DNA from: Saccoglossus kowalevskii
Taxonomy: Eukaryota > Hemichordata > Enteropneusta > Harrimaniidae
DNA: 47,475 bases
Assembly (NCBI RefSeq): GCF_000003605.2
Contig: NW_003137825.1
Span: 97,795 to 145,269, forward strand
Direction of reading: 5' to 3'
Positions 1-12,500 of the stretch are shown piece after piece. A program made the position numbers and the translations under genes. Each line of letters starts with the position of its first letter. The first letter of the stretch is position 1. The notes below the pieces were generated by a model, which was given only the letters and a program-made list of their open reading frames with translations, was not told the DNA's origin and searched no databases.

Positions 1-260
1 ACTCGAGGCCCATCTTGTGAGTGGGAAATTGGTCGCAGTGGGGATCTTGACAGCTTTCCCAGTGTGTGTGTGGGTAGGGGGGAAAGTACTGGTCAAAACA
101 TTCAAAAAATTGTTGTCAGTAAAAACAGTTCTCGGTGAGAATGGCATCATTTCCGAAATAAAACAAGTTGGTTAGATTATATACCTTTCTTTTGTGTATA
201 CCCCCCATTCGAAAAACAATATCACATTCTCTTATTAGTCCCATATTCTTTCCGTGGTAT
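1..260. other. Intergenic, nothing recognised
   Basis: No coding region, RNA gene or clear repeat is seen on either strand. The stretch leads into the tandem duplication that follows. Confidence 0.5.
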
Positions 261-707
261 TGGCGCATATGTATGGTTCCGAATGAGCCTACGTACTAGC
301 ACAAGTCACATGACTGAGTTTGTTTTGGTAATCGTGTTGCCAGGACAAGTACTTTTGTGTTCCGACATACTTAAACTGGTACCAAATTTGCATAGTGGTC
401 TTTCATAATTCAAGGTGACCTGCCTTAAAGAATAGGTCAACAACCGGATATGACCCTATTGTTCTCTCGGTGTTTTTGTCCATATCCGAGCGAGTGTACA
501 GCCGCTTATTGTCAATATCTTTATAGAGCTGATAATAATTACCGAAAACTTTACCAGACCCTCACTCTATCGAGTCAGGAAACTATGCTCTTATAATATT
601 AGAAGTAATACGTGTTCTCAATATATACTCACCGATTTATCTAAGATATAATCATAACGCAGACAATGCCCCGAAGCTGTGACAATGACATTCTAGTTCG
701 ATGAAAG
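261..707. repeat. Tandem duplication, copy 1 (447 bp)
   Basis: This block, starting with tggcgcatatgtatggttcc, is repeated directly and almost without change at 708-1234. The copies abut with no spacer. Copy 1 lacks an 81-bp segment present in copy 2 and differs otherwise by only a few single bases, for example cctacg versus cctccg. No protein is evident in either copy. It is either a very recent duplication or two haplotypes laid end to end by the assembler. Confidence 0.92.
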
Positions 708-1234
708 TGGCGCATATGTATGGTTCCGAATGAGCCTCCGTACTAGCACAAGTCACATGACTGAGTTTGTTTTGGTAACCGTGTTGCCAGGACAAGTACT
801 TTTGTGTTCCGACATACTTAAACTGGTACCAAATTCCAGACAAAAACCAACCGATTTTGCAATTACCTGACGTATATAATTTGAATGTCTCTCCAACGCC
901 ATGAAAATGTGTTATTTGCATAGTGGTCTTTCATAATTCAAGGTGACCTGCCTTAAAGAATAGGTCAACAACCGGATATGACCCTATTGTTCTCTCGGTG
1001 TTTTTGTCCATATCCGAGCGAGTGTACAGCCGCTTATTGTCAATATCTTTATAGAGCTGATAATAATTACCGAAAACTTTACCAGACCCTCACTCTATCG
1101 AGTCAGGAAACTATGCTCTTATAATATTAGAAGTAATACGTGTTCTCAATATATACTCACCGATTTATCTAAGATATAATCATAACGCAGACATGCCCCG
1201 AAGCTGTGACAATGACATTCTAGTTCGATGAAAG
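708..1234. repeat. Tandem duplication, copy 2 (527 bp, with 81-bp extra segment)
   Basis: Second copy of the 261-707 unit. The spacing between matching bases rises from 447 to 528 bp at about 836-917, where roughly 81 bp is added between 'accaaat' and 'ttgcatag'. One base is missing near 1193. An open frame on the minus strand (652-921) crosses the junction between copies and has no protein-like features, so it is not called. Confidence 0.92.
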
Positions 1235-1919
1235 TGGGATTATCATGCGCGTCACGTAACCAGTACTCGACTATTTGGACCGTCCCGGGGAGCGAGGGGC
1301 TAATTTATAATCACATAGGGTGTCTTTCTATGGCCACAGTTTTCTTGCACTGGTAATTTCTCACTAGGGCATTATCATTTTGTAGAATGGATGTTAGTCT
1401 ATACTTTGTCGGGAGTTGACTTGTGGGAGCATCTTTTATTGGAGACTACTGTTTATAGTTTGTATGACAGTCTCAATCAATAAATCAATAAATATATATG
1501 TTAAATGTTATTTAAATATATAAGTATGATACAAGCAACAGATATTCATATTGGCTACACTGGCTTATAGCTAAGCACACGACATCATTAGTTATATGCA
1601 TATCCAGTATTGAAGAAATATGTAAATGTATTACTGATGAATATTGCTTATGGAGAAAGAAATTCGCAATTACATGTAGTATTAACTCCGGCTATTTCAT
1701 TATCCACATTTTATGTGGAGAAATATTTGATATTGTCAGCATCATTTACTTTATGTTTTTTTTTATATTACCTAAAACCCTGCAAATGGAAGTGTGCGTG
1801 GAAGAAACGGTGTGCATTGCCGTGTGATAACTGTCATAAAGGTGATTTACAGGTCATACTTGTTTACAACTCTGGAAGGACAATTGGAATCTACCAGGTT
1901 GGCTTGTGATTTACAAAGA
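1235..1919. other. Intergenic, nothing recognised
   Basis: AT-rich sequence. A 99-codon plus-strand open frame at 1610-1909 has no recognisable domain or splice context and is not called. Confidence 0.45.
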
Positions 1920-2539
1920 ATGTTTACTATCTACTGACCTGCTGACGTGAGTGCCATCAGGTCAACGTGAGACAGCTGCTGGCAAGACCACATTCTGATT
2001 GGCTCCTGTGGAAACCCATGTGGTGTACCTGAAACTGGGCTATTTATGCCCTATAAATAGGCTAGATTGAGGACAGTTGGGGATCATCATTTTAACTAAG
2101 TCTCTGTCTGTTGCTGCTGCGATATTGAGTGACAAGTGATACATGCTTCAATCATCATTATGTGAACTGCGATCTCTTGCTATCAGCGGTGCCCTCCAGA
2201 ATAACAGCGTCCCTGCAAGCAAGACTCTTGTACCACTTCGTTATTGTGTTGCAGAAGCCATTGACTGTCATCAATTTCCACATCCTGTTACTACGAGTTA
2301 TCACCAATGCACACATCCCTGGACAATCCCCTATTTTAGTGAATTTATGCATTGCATTTTTCTGTGCTTTATTTCTTGTAAGTATTAAAGCCGGGAGCTT
2401 TAACTTTTTATGTTGGTGTGTATTTCATTTCCTGGACCAGTACTATTGTCTTTTCTACCCCATTCTAGCAGTGAAATAACCCCCAGTTCAATGTGAGTTC
2501 TGTGGGTATCCCTCTCAACATCAATACTCAGCCCTTACA
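1920..2539 (+). mobile_element. Possible solo LTR or promoter-bearing repeat
   Basis: The segment has the layout of a retrotransposon LTR. A TATA box (TATAAATA, 2052-2059) is followed about 320 bp later by an ATTAAA polyadenylation-type signal near 2385. Possible TG...CA ends are tgtttac at 1920 and cttaca ending at 2539. No flanking target-site duplication was found and no internal gag-pol lies next to it. It could equally be a promoter-containing piece of another repeat. Overlapping open frames inside it (2129-2479) show no domain. Confidence 0.28.
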
Positions 2540-2841
2540 CTGCAGCAGCGAAAATGTCTCTAATCTAAATATGAAATACTAAAAAATTACTTATTAGTAA
2601 ATCTAGCAGTTTCCATCAATAACACATAAAGATTCAGTATTAAACAATATTGTACTAACATGTTATTCACTTTTTCTCGCGTTTAATGTTAACACATAGT
2701 CAAAATTAATTTTCTACAAGAGAGCTCCTAGCGACTGCACAATTCTAACCTGTCAGCAAAGTTCAACTGAGTCTCTTATGGTATGCTACAATCGGAACTT
2801 TTTAGCGCCTAACAATATATGTAACCACTATATCAAAGTAC

Positions 2842-2862
2842 ATTATTATTATTATTATTATT
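2842..2862. repeat. (ATT)n microsatellite
   Basis: About seven uninterrupted ATT units. Confidence 0.9.
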
Positions 2863-3496
2863 AATTTCTCGAAACACAAACTATATAATCTCGCACCATA
2901 AACCTAATTTATCGCAACACATTTCCAGTTTCTCACAGTATTACTTTGATTTTTGACAAGTTTTAGAATCGTTGTTTTGATTGACAATATCTTACAGTAT
3001 ATCCAATACAGTAACTGTTTAATACCACAGAGATGTTCTTGAAGTACAGTAGTACAGCATATGTATAAACTCAGGGTTGGAAATGTACAACACTGTAACT
3101 GAGTACATTCAGGAAAAAAACAACATCTTGAATAAAAATACTGACAAAATTGAAATCGAAATCATTAATCATTTTGTGAACCTCTATAATAATTGTAAAT
3201 TTCATGTAACTTACAAACCTACACTGTTTTCAAGCATGATACGTGGATGTATATCATTTATACAAAACGTTTGATCTACATATTCAACAGACCGGGAAAA
3301 TTGAGCAACGAATCGCGAAAAGCAAAATTGGATGTTCTAACGGTCAAATAGTAAACATTTACACAACTGAATTCCATTCAATACGGTATAATACACATGC
3401 AATCTTTTGATATGCCACTGTAGAGGCTTTTGTCAGCGTACATGCGTGTTTGCCAGACTGGAGTGAAGTGAAGGGAAAGTTATAGTAGTAGCAAAA

Positions 3497-3546
3497 TGTC
3501 CGTTGTCCGTCGTCGTCATGTTGTCCGTTGTCCGTCGTCGTCACGT
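3497..3546. repeat. 25-bp tandem repeat, two units
   Basis: Units at 3497-3521 and 3522-3546 each contain tgtccgttgtccgtcgtcgt and differ at one base near the end (catgt versus cacgt). Each unit is itself made of smaller tgtccg/tcg repeats. Confidence 0.85.
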
Positions 3547-5217
3547 TGTTGTTGTCGTCGACTTTGTTAACTTTCCTTTTGTACGCGATAACAATAATAT
3601 TTAGCCGATAATATATAGTTAATTTGTACACATAGATGACCTGTGTGGTTTTGGTATTATGATGATTTTTTTATTGTCTCTACATTATTAATAATATTTG
3701 CACTGGTACATTAGAGTTGGTACTGCAGGTTAATAGGTATCTGATTCCAATAGCTGGGTCACAGTGCATCACTGAGCTGAAATGTCAATTATTAAATATT
3801 TGCCATGCTGAACAATTATGTTTGTACAATTATAATCATCACCTCTCCATTAAAACAAACATTTTTATTTCAGCTTTTGTCAGTTTTCCCATATCCCTTG
3901 CAATAATTTTCCACAAAAAACCCAGAGTGGATCGAAACCGAAAAATATTGCTACCGCTAAAACAATAGAACACCGCGAATACTACATTTGATCATATGAT
4001 AATGCTGTTCATTTACTTAGCACTGATTTACTGTGTTGTGGGGAAAACTAGGTCTTCTTGGTCACCTCGGTTATTGAGTACACATCAAAAATTAAAACTT
4101 GATTGTTTCTGAGGTGCTCTGTCTTGAACGTTTTGTTTTTTGCCAGGGCGCCCTTTCGGGCAACATTTAATCTATTCATGATGTGAACATTGATCTGATC
4201 TAAAAGATGATGCCCCAGCAACCAGTAAGCGACGATTTTCATAATTTTTAGTTGGATGTTCAACACACCTTGCATAAGACTATAGGAACATAAACTATCC
4301 TAGAAATGGGATACCTATCTGTTCCACACGATCTAATTACCAATTTTAAGTGGCTCAACCTAAGGAGAAGGTGTATGTTTATCGTTTCATTCTCAGAACA
4401 TACCACCAACATTTATATAGTGTATATGATAAGGTTAGATTTAGAGACGCACCTATCTCTGCTTGACTCTCTAGTGCAGTCATTGCTCCCCTAGATAGAG
4501 ATCTGCACAGCAATGCCAACATTGGAGTTACCATTTGGTATTCTTTCCAGTTTCAGGGGAAAAATCGAATGCTTCCCCTACTACTCAGCCTGGGGTAGAC
4601 TATCTCGGGTTATTTAATGAGACTCATGAAATGATATAGCTGAGGAAATATAGGCTTTATGTCAATCTTAGATGCTTCCTCATCAGTAAACTACTCACTG
4701 TTGAATGGAAGAAAAAAAATACTGCCAATCCAACTAGAGCTTTACAAAATGATGGACGCGCCATTCTTGCGGGTTTTAGGAAAATTGCAGCCCAGAAAAA
4801 ATGCCAAGAGTTAATGGTCTGTCAGTTTTGCTGCACAGTTGTATCTCATAACTCAGTAATCAAGCAATCTACCTGACTTAGTGATATTTCGCAGACAGCA
4901 TCATATGTTTTAATTATCAGGGGCCCACTTGTTGCATCTTGATGAGATTTACTTTGTTGCAGCATTTGATTTTTGACAGTTGACCCAGCTACCTGGCTTA
5001 TGGGAAATTGAGACGTGTTTCTCACTTGTTACATGATAGATGTTGAACATATTGCAGGTCTTTACCTACTAATTTACCCACTGATTTTGAAAGTCGAAAT
5101 CTAGCACAATGTTTGGACCAATCTTGTCAAATTTGTAAGTTTGTTGAGGGGATGTAGAGTTTGTAGTGAAGTTTGTAGTTTGTAGTATGTACTGAATGTA
5201 GGGCTCCTACCAATAAT

Positions 5218-5577
5218 TGAAACTCCATAGACTGCAATGTTAACATATGAGGAGATTGCTATATAAAAATGAAAACAAAGTTGCAAATATGGTTCAAAAA
5301 TGGGAAATCAACATGCCAGTGATCAACCACATGAAAAAACTAACATGTTGGTCAGCTCAAACAAGACACACCTACTGTATTTGGATTGCACCTAGAGAAA
5401 TCACTGGAAAAACATCCAAATACACACAGAATAAACTCACAGGTGCACAGCCGCTAAGTAATAAACAAATGACCACATGTTAGTCTCACTTTTGACCCAG
5501 ATGCACGCTCTCAAAAAGGGCGCACCTGAGCAAAAATATTTTAAAAATGTTATTGGTTCTGCAAGACATTTAAATTG
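5218..5577. repeat. Interspersed repeat family R1, copy 1
   Basis: This block starts with tgaaactccatagac and ends near atttaaattg. It is collinear with 24982-25388 over its whole length, sharing long stretches such as aaaatgggaaatcaacatgc and tttggattgcacctagagaa. Copy 2 carries extra short segments, which accounts for its greater length. No coding potential and no terminal inverted repeats were seen, so the class is unknown. Confidence 0.85.
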
Positions 5578-5654
5578 AACGGTGATTGGTTGATTAGTGG
5601 CATGGGACCTGTACTCCAGCTAAACAGAGAACTTATTGTCGCCCCAAGAGGTGT

Positions 5655-6215
5655 CAATGTCCATATCTGCTATCATCCCATATCTGTTATCATCCCATAT
5701 CTGTTATCATCCCATATCTGCTACAATCAAATATCCCATTTCTGCTACAATCAAATATCCCATTTCTGCTACAATCCCGTATCCCATATCTGCTATCATC
5801 CCATATCTGCTACAATCCCATATATGCTACAATCCCATATTTGCTATCATCCCATATCTGCTACAATCCCATATCTGCTATCATCCCATATCTGCTATCA
5901 TCCCATATCTGCTATCATCCCATGTCCCATATCTGCTATCATCCCATATCTGCTACAACCACACATCTGCTATCATCCCATATCCCATATCTGCTACAAT
6001 CCCATATCCCATATCTGCTATCCTATCATCCCATATTCCATATCTGCTATCATCCCATATTCCATATCTGCTATCATCCCATATCCCATATCTGCTATCG
6101 TCCCATATTCCATATCTGCTATCATCCCAAATCCCATAATTGCTATAATCCCATATCCCATATCTGCTATCATCCCATACCCAATAAATGCTATCATCCC
6201 ATATCTCATATCTGC
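5655..6215. repeat. 17/24-bp minisatellite
   Basis: About 560 bp built from a 17-bp unit (catatctgctatcatcc) and a 24-bp variant that adds catatcc, plus variants with 'acaatc' for 'atcatc'. The 24-bp unit is a multiple of three and stop-poor, so long low-complexity open frames run through it on both strands (5575-6219, 5636-6139, 5841-6275 plus; 5953-6255 minus). These are by-products of the repeat, not genes. Confidence 0.95.
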
Positions 6216-6656
6216 TTGACGATATTAACTTCAAACTATAAGCTATCAGTTTCATTTGATGAAAATGCTAACTAATTGTATGCACACAAACTCAGTGTTC
6301 AGGGTCTGGAGTAAAGACTACTAGTATACCGTGATTTCTACTTTTATTGTTGTAAGTATTTGTATTTGTATTTATTTATTTACTTGTACAGGTTGTACAA
6401 AGAATTTAAAACATACGACAAGTAAGAGAGAGAGAGAGTACATTGCGATACAATAAATATTAAAAAAAATAATTTAAATAAAATGAGCAACTGATCCATG
6501 GCTGGGGTAACAGAAGATAGCAATCGTAATGCTAGACAAGTCTGTTCCCCTGTATACAATTATTTCAATGAGAAAAAATACAAGGGCGTAGTATTCACCT
6601 AACACAATTGATTATTACAAAAAATGTTACAAAGACCAGTTATAACAGAAAATAAA
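6216..6656. other. Intergenic, low complexity
   Basis: AT-rich, with a short (GA)n run at about 6425-6438. No gene is seen. Confidence 0.5.
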
Positions 6657-6973
6657 TCATTTAACCAATCAAGCAATTAACCAGCCAACCGATTAACTAA
6701 CCAATCAACCAACCAACCAACCAACTAATTAACTAGTCAACCAATTATCAAATCAATCAACCAATTAACCATCCAACCAATCAATCAATTACCCAACTAA
6801 GTAACCAACCACCCAACCAATTAATCAACTAATTAAGCAGCTAATCAACCAACCATTTAATCAATCAATCAATCAACCAATCAATTACCCAATATGCCAA
6901 TCAACCAACCGACTAAAAAACAAATTGATCAATCAATCACTAACCAATTAATCAATCATTTAACCAACCAACA
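6657..6973. repeat. Degenerate TTGG/TTGA tail of the LINE
   Basis: On the plus strand this reads as irregular ccaa/tcaa/ttaa tetranucleotides (aaccaaccaaccaaccaact and similar) for about 300 bp. It lies directly at the 3' end of the minus-strand LINE, and the last codons and stop of that ORF fall inside it. CR1/L2-type elements often end in short tandem repeats instead of poly(A), so this is probably the element's 3' tail, later expanded. Confidence 0.75.
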
Positions 6974-8835
6974 ATTGCAAACTTATAATACATTTTGAGT
7001 TCATTTTTGAACTTTGCACGGCTGTTAATGAGTTTCAAATGACTGGGTAGAGCATTCCATAATTTTGAACTATTATAATCAATTGAATATTGACCTTTAT
7101 TTGTTCTCTTTTTAGGAAGGGAAAAGTCAGAATTTGTTACACATGGAGTGGTATAGTTGTGGGAATGAAACGAAAAATAGTCTAAAAGATTACGAGGGAA
7201 TTTTTGATGCCGAAGGTCATGAATAAAAGTGCATAGCTGATATTTGAATAAATCATAAATATTAAGAATTCCTAAAGAATAGAACAGAGGTTTGCTGTGA
7301 GTATATTGGTCTTTGAATAGAATAATGCGTGTTAATATCTTCTGTTGTTTATAAATTGGAGTAATTGTTGAGGGAAATGTATTTCCCCAGACTTCAAGGC
7401 CATATGAGAGATGCGGACGAATAAGGGCATTATACAACATAATGAGCACACATTTTGGGAGATAGTGACGAAGCTTGCTGATTAATCCGATGATAGGGGA
7501 TATTTTGTTAACAACATGCTTAACATGTGGTTTCCAAGTGAGGTATCTATCCAGAACAACGCCAAGATACGTTGTTTCATCAACTTTGTTTAGAATGGTA
7601 TCATTCATATGGATAGGCTGATTGTCATGATTTACTCTTTTATGTGACGAGGAAAAGAACATGTAACTAGTTTTGTTTGAGTTGACAGATAATTTGTTAT
7701 GGAATGGAATGTGATGTTAGTGTGTGAAACAAGTTAGAGTCGTCAGCAATTAATTTAAATTGGAAGAAAGATGAGGATTTAGTAATATCATTTATATATA
7801 AAAGAAAAAGTATAGGACCTAAGACAGATCCTTGAGGAACTCCATAATTGATAGGTAGGGTCGAGGAATGATAACCATCTACATGGACATATTGTCAACG
7901 ATTAGATAGATAATCTTTAAACCAATTTAGAGGAGTACCCTGGATGCCATAATTGAGTAACTTGGATAGTAAGATTTCATGATTGATTGTATCAAAGGCT
8001 TTAGTTAGATCGAGATATACACCAACAACTATGTTGCCGTCGTCAATTGTTCTAACAAGGTCAAAGATTATGTCAATTAGTGCAAGCTTGGTAATATATT
8101 TTTTTCGGAAGCCATACTGATATTTGTTAATGATTTTATGTTTGTCAAGAAATAAAATTAATTGCTTGTTAATAGTTTTTTCAATAATTTTGCTGATGAT
8201 TGGCAATATAAAAATTGGTATATAGTTACTTACTAAATAGGGAGAACCTTTCTTGTAAATTGGTGAAACAGTAGCGAGTTTAAGTTGGTCTGGAAAGATA
8301 CATGCAGTGAGAGAGAGATTGATAATGTGACATAATGGTTGTTTGATGTAGAGAGCAGCATCTTTTAGGAGGCGGGGAGAGAGGAGATCATGACCACTGG
8401 ATTTATTTGGGTTCAAACTATTAAGCTCTAACTCTATATCATTTTCACAAACTGGGTGGAGGAAGAATGAATTTGGCTTGGGACAACTTGAATACTTCAA
8501 AGAATCATTGGTCTGATTAATCTTATTTGCAAGGTCTTTGCCAATATTAGCAAAAAAGGCATTAAGCTTGTCACTGATTTTCGTTGGGTCAGTAATTACC
8601 TCATTTGTCTCCGATTTTAATACCATGGGCTGCTTCTCACCTTTGCCAGTAACTTTTCCAGTAACATCATGTATAGTCTTCCAAAGTGTTGATAGATTAT
8701 TTTTATGTTTGTTCACTTGCCCACAGAAATAATTCTTGCGTGCTTTACGGAGGATAGAAGTTAAAATATTTTTATAAAGTTTAAAATAGGAAAGTCGATT
8801 TGGGTCATAAGTTTGACAAATAGTTTGTGTTTGTT
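6952..8835 (-). pseudogene. Reverse transcriptase ORF of the LINE, broken
   Basis: Two main open segments remain, 8716-7895 (273 codons) and 7662-6952 (236 codons). The first carries the RT thumb-side conserved region SSGHDLLSPRLLK, the YGFRKK segment and motif A (LDLTKAFDTINHEIL). After a TGA at 7895-7897 the frame continues with GVPQGSVLGPILFLLYIND and the catalytic box IADDSNLF near 7735-7755, then more stops. The second segment resembles the region downstream of the RT in this group (YLGVVLDRYLTWKPHV, LRHYLPKCVLIMLYNALIRP) and ends ...GWLND inside the tetranucleotide repeat. It would copy element RNA into DNA if intact, but this copy cannot make a full-length protein. Confidence 0.9.
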
Positions 8836-8880
8836 ATTAATTGACTTAAGGATACCCCGGGTATCAAGTCAAAAACGTGG

Positions 8881-9567
8881 TACTATCAATTGTTAGCATT
8901 GTACGTCTTTCATTAAACAAATAACACACATGAATACATAATATGTACAAGTATACATTTAAAGTGAATGCAACAGATAACTACCTACTCTAGTAAGTTC
9001 GACGCAATTTTGCAGTTGCTGTGAAATGTTTATTTATACCAGAAGATTTTTCAATGTTACTGACCAAACATAAGCGTTTGTGCCAACATAAGATCTCCGA
9101 GAAAAAATGTGCGAGAGTACAAATGCCCAAACTCGAACTGTTATAGTTGTCTTACATGCCTATCGCCCGATAGACATATAGTTTACGAACCAAAACATTC
9201 ACATACAACATGTAACGTCACCACCTTCGTCGAGTGTTTCCTGTATAATAACCGTCCGTGCGAGTGACAACGGCCGACACAAGCTTCAATGATTAGTAAA
9301 TAAGCTAAAGCATATAGCCACGATATACGGGACAGAAAAGGTATACACAAGTAATTACATTTAATGAAAATTAATAAGAACACATTTTAATAAATATTTT
9401 TGTCGTTGTTGTTGAATAATATATTAACCAAACTAAATACGTTGATGAATGTTATTACTGAAAACTATGAAAATATCTTTCGGAAGGTCATTTCAGCCAG
9501 GGAAAACCAATATTGACATAGACATCAATTGAACATGTAGATATAAGGTGTAACATTAATTAAATTC
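8881..9567. other. Intergenic, nothing recognised
   Basis: AT-rich spacer between the LINE and the 3' end of PM20D2-like copy A. A 66-codon minus-strand frame (9183-9383) has no domain. Confidence 0.45.
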
Positions 9568-9573
9568 TTTATT
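9568..9573 (-). terminator. Polyadenylation signal of copy A
   Basis: The plus strand reads tttatt, which is AATAAA on the minus strand, about 21 nt past the copy A stop codon. Confidence 0.55.
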
Positions 9574-12500
9574 TCTATTTTAATATATTGATTGCTAATT
9601 AATTTTCATATCTTCTTTAAAATCTTCTCTAATTTGTTTCATGATGTCTTCCCCTTTATATAGAACCTCCAGCGCCGTATACGCCATGACCTTGGCGTTG
9701 GTCAATGTTGGTTCCTGGGCTTCAGGTGCACCTGTAACGAATATAAAATATGTAGCAATGTAGAGCGTGGGTTGCGTCAATATTTATTGGCGTCGTAATA
9801 CGTATATGATTAGGTGTAGCATTTAAATCTCAGTTACCGGCAGCTTTCATGAATCCCTGCGAGTGATTAACACTATCAGTAGCCAGTCCATAAATTGGGT
9901 GAATACCTGGTACTTCATACGTCACATTTCCCATGTCGGTCGAAGCACCCGCATTTTCATCTGCTATATACTTAACCCCAAGTGATTCTCCGTGCGACTG
10001 AAATATTTTAGCCAGAGTCTTGTTTGAAATGGTGTTGTTGTACTGTGTATGGAAATTGTATTCTACCTTGAATGAGAAGCAAAACATAACAAATATACAA
10101 ATGGCTGCCAAAATCTCGTTGACAAAAAACACAAAAGTTGTTCATTTTCTGTCTTTATCGCGCGTCCACTGACCCCCCTTGACTATTTAGTCGTGGCATT
10201 TGGAACGTGATGATGCGAGAGAATTACATACTATTTTAGGCCTGAAACAGGTCATGACAAACGTCGTTTCGATGAACTGCACTGCTCAGTATTGCACCAT
10301 ATCTGAATCGGGGTGTACACAAATCTATTATTTAGAATGGCATTGTGAAAGAATCATTTCAAATTTCATATAAATTTACAAATGTTGGGGAAAAAGACTC
10401 AACAGAGTTTTGCTGCCCGTGATGTTATATTACGTGACATGTTTAAAACACATATTTGTCTATTTCACATATTTGTCAATTTGATTCTATGCTACATTTG
10501 TGTTTGTAATCTATAGGCAGTGATATGTTATGTCATGTGACCTAATACATTGTTCAATTTTACATTTTCAAGTTAAAACCTAGTATATATATGAAAATCA
10601 ATTGGCCGGTTAGCGGATAATAAAATTGGAGATGAATCACCTTGTCCGAAAGAAACTCAACGACCGACCAGTGCGAATGTGTTGTTATGCTATGGTCATT
10701 TGCCTGTATACTTACAATTGTCAAATGTCATGCAATTGATTTAACAAAAGCTATATACATTACATCCTGTTGACATTGCAGCCCCCTCAGCACATGCTTT
10801 GGCCTTCTCTCGTAATATTCGCAGCTCTGATGCCATTGGCGCTCGAAGACGGTATTCAACTTTTGACCTCTCTGTTATGATGCTTGGTTTGACATAACCG
10901 CATCTAATCACGCCTTTGAGAAATAAACATATTTGGCTAAACATGCATGTATTCAGTGTATAATTCGTAGACTATATGATAAAATAGTGGTCTAACACAT
11001 TGAAATACACAAATTTTGACCACATTTATGAAAATAAACACAGGATGGTCTAATAGAGTCTACTCTCAAATTACCAACGAGTTTATGTTGAGAGAGCCAC
11101 ATGATTTGATTTCGCTTCTCATATAGTATTCATTTCCCTTAACCTATGTAACCATGGTAATTTGGAATTGTGTACGAGATTACAGAAGGAAAAGAGCTAT
11201 TGTTTGAGGGCAAACAAGTGGCTTTTTCGTCTTCACAGAGCCTTAGACGGCCATTTGCAAATGAGGTTGAATTTATATTCTAAATGTGCTCCAAAGGAGT
11301 TACATATTTAGTTACACATGATTCTAAAAGTGTATTAGCTTATAGTCGAACTGAATCAATGTTTCAATATTAAATGATGTCGTATCACCATTTTCCACGT
11401 ATCATGCTCCATATACTCCTAATAAAGAACACAAACTAGTATACTTCTCACCGTGAGTTCTCCATGTTGGTTTCATCTGTTGTCTCATGACAGCGGCATC
11501 CAGAGCGTTGATGCCTTGCCAGGGTGCATAGGCTGCGTGGGCAGCTTTACCGATAAAATCGACGTCAAATCTAAAAATCATAGTTGATGTCAATCATCCA
11601 GCGATATAATGTATACTGTACTCTTATTTATGAAGATACCATCACAAACACATCTGGTCGAACAACGATTCAAGTTTCTCAAATGTTTATGTTATGCAAT
11701 GTGCCATAATTTTGCGGTATTTTACAGGCTATTTTCTGTCTACCATATTAGGAAATGTGAATTCCAAATTGGGAATGATTACGTGCGTAAGCGGCCCCTA
11801 ATAATAAAAACAAACATGGCTGCCACCAGGGTTTGGCCGGACTCCACACAAATAAGTTTGCTGATTATACAGTACACTTTAGCATCCACTTCCGCTGCGC
11901 GTCGGTCGATACTTCCGCTGTACTGTCATCGTGCATACATTGAGGTATCCTCGTAATAACCTCATATTATTAATCTAAATATCTATTTTAGGGATTACTT
12001 TGAATGATCAAGCAGTATGTCAATTTCACAAGTGCTACTATACTATATCCTTTATACAGTCACAATCTCTAGCACATCCTGATGCCCTATTACCATCGTT
12101 TTGCACACAACACTCAATATATAAAGTGATATATATTTTAACTCAAATTTAGAGATACAGAGATACTGTTTTATTGTGTCAGAATTTGAACACTGTCAAC
12201 ACTGTACGCAGTGTATTTTTTGAAGTCCAATCTTAATAAAGGGAAAATCAAATGATTACGTTTCTACATATTTTGCCAACATACTAGGAAATAAAATGTT
12301 AATACAGAAAACATACTTACGACACTGCAGACAAAGCGTTGGAATACACGGTATTTTTTCTGTTCGCAGGATGAACCATCATAGCAATGTCAATGTCATT
12401 AAACACGCCAGCTTCTATCAGCTTAATTTTACCGCCACCAGCTTCTTCACCGGTGTTCCCAATATAGTCAACTGTCAATGAAGTGCCGTTCTCTGTTAAA

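Larger units (their letters stand above)
2540..5217. other. Intergenic with simple repeats
   Basis: No gene is supported. The stretch holds an (ATT)n microsatellite at 2842-2862 and a 25-bp unit present twice (3497-3546). Short open frames (3077-3274, 3359-3631, 3717-3968, 4048-4275, 4306-4494) have no recognisable motifs and are AT-rich. Confidence 0.5.
6657..8880 (-). mobile_element. Non-LTR retrotransposon remnant (CR1/Jockey-like), 5'-truncated
   Basis: The element runs on the minus strand from about 8880 to the repeat tail at 6657. It holds the linker, reverse transcriptase and C-terminal region of an ORF2-type protein but no endonuclease domain, so it is 5'-truncated. A frameshift near 8820, a TGA at 7895 and stops around 7663-7710 break the frame. 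No target-site duplication was found. The RT signature and the tandem-repeat tail both point to the CR1/L2/Jockey side of the LINEs; the exact clade cannot be fixed by eye. Confidence 0.85.

Noticed and set aside
652-921. 89-codon minus-strand frame
   Set aside because: It crosses the junction of the tandem duplication and the 81-bp block; no protein-like pattern.
2129-2479. 116-codon plus-strand frame and overlapping frames
   Set aside because: Lies within the candidate LTR, has overlapping frames on both strands and no domain.
5655-6215. CRISPR-like array
   Set aside because: Units are contiguous with no unique spacers, and the window is eukaryotic.
5575-6275. Long open frames (100-214 codons) on both strands
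   Set aside because: They are translations of the 17/24-bp minisatellite in several frames; no start context, domain or splice structure.
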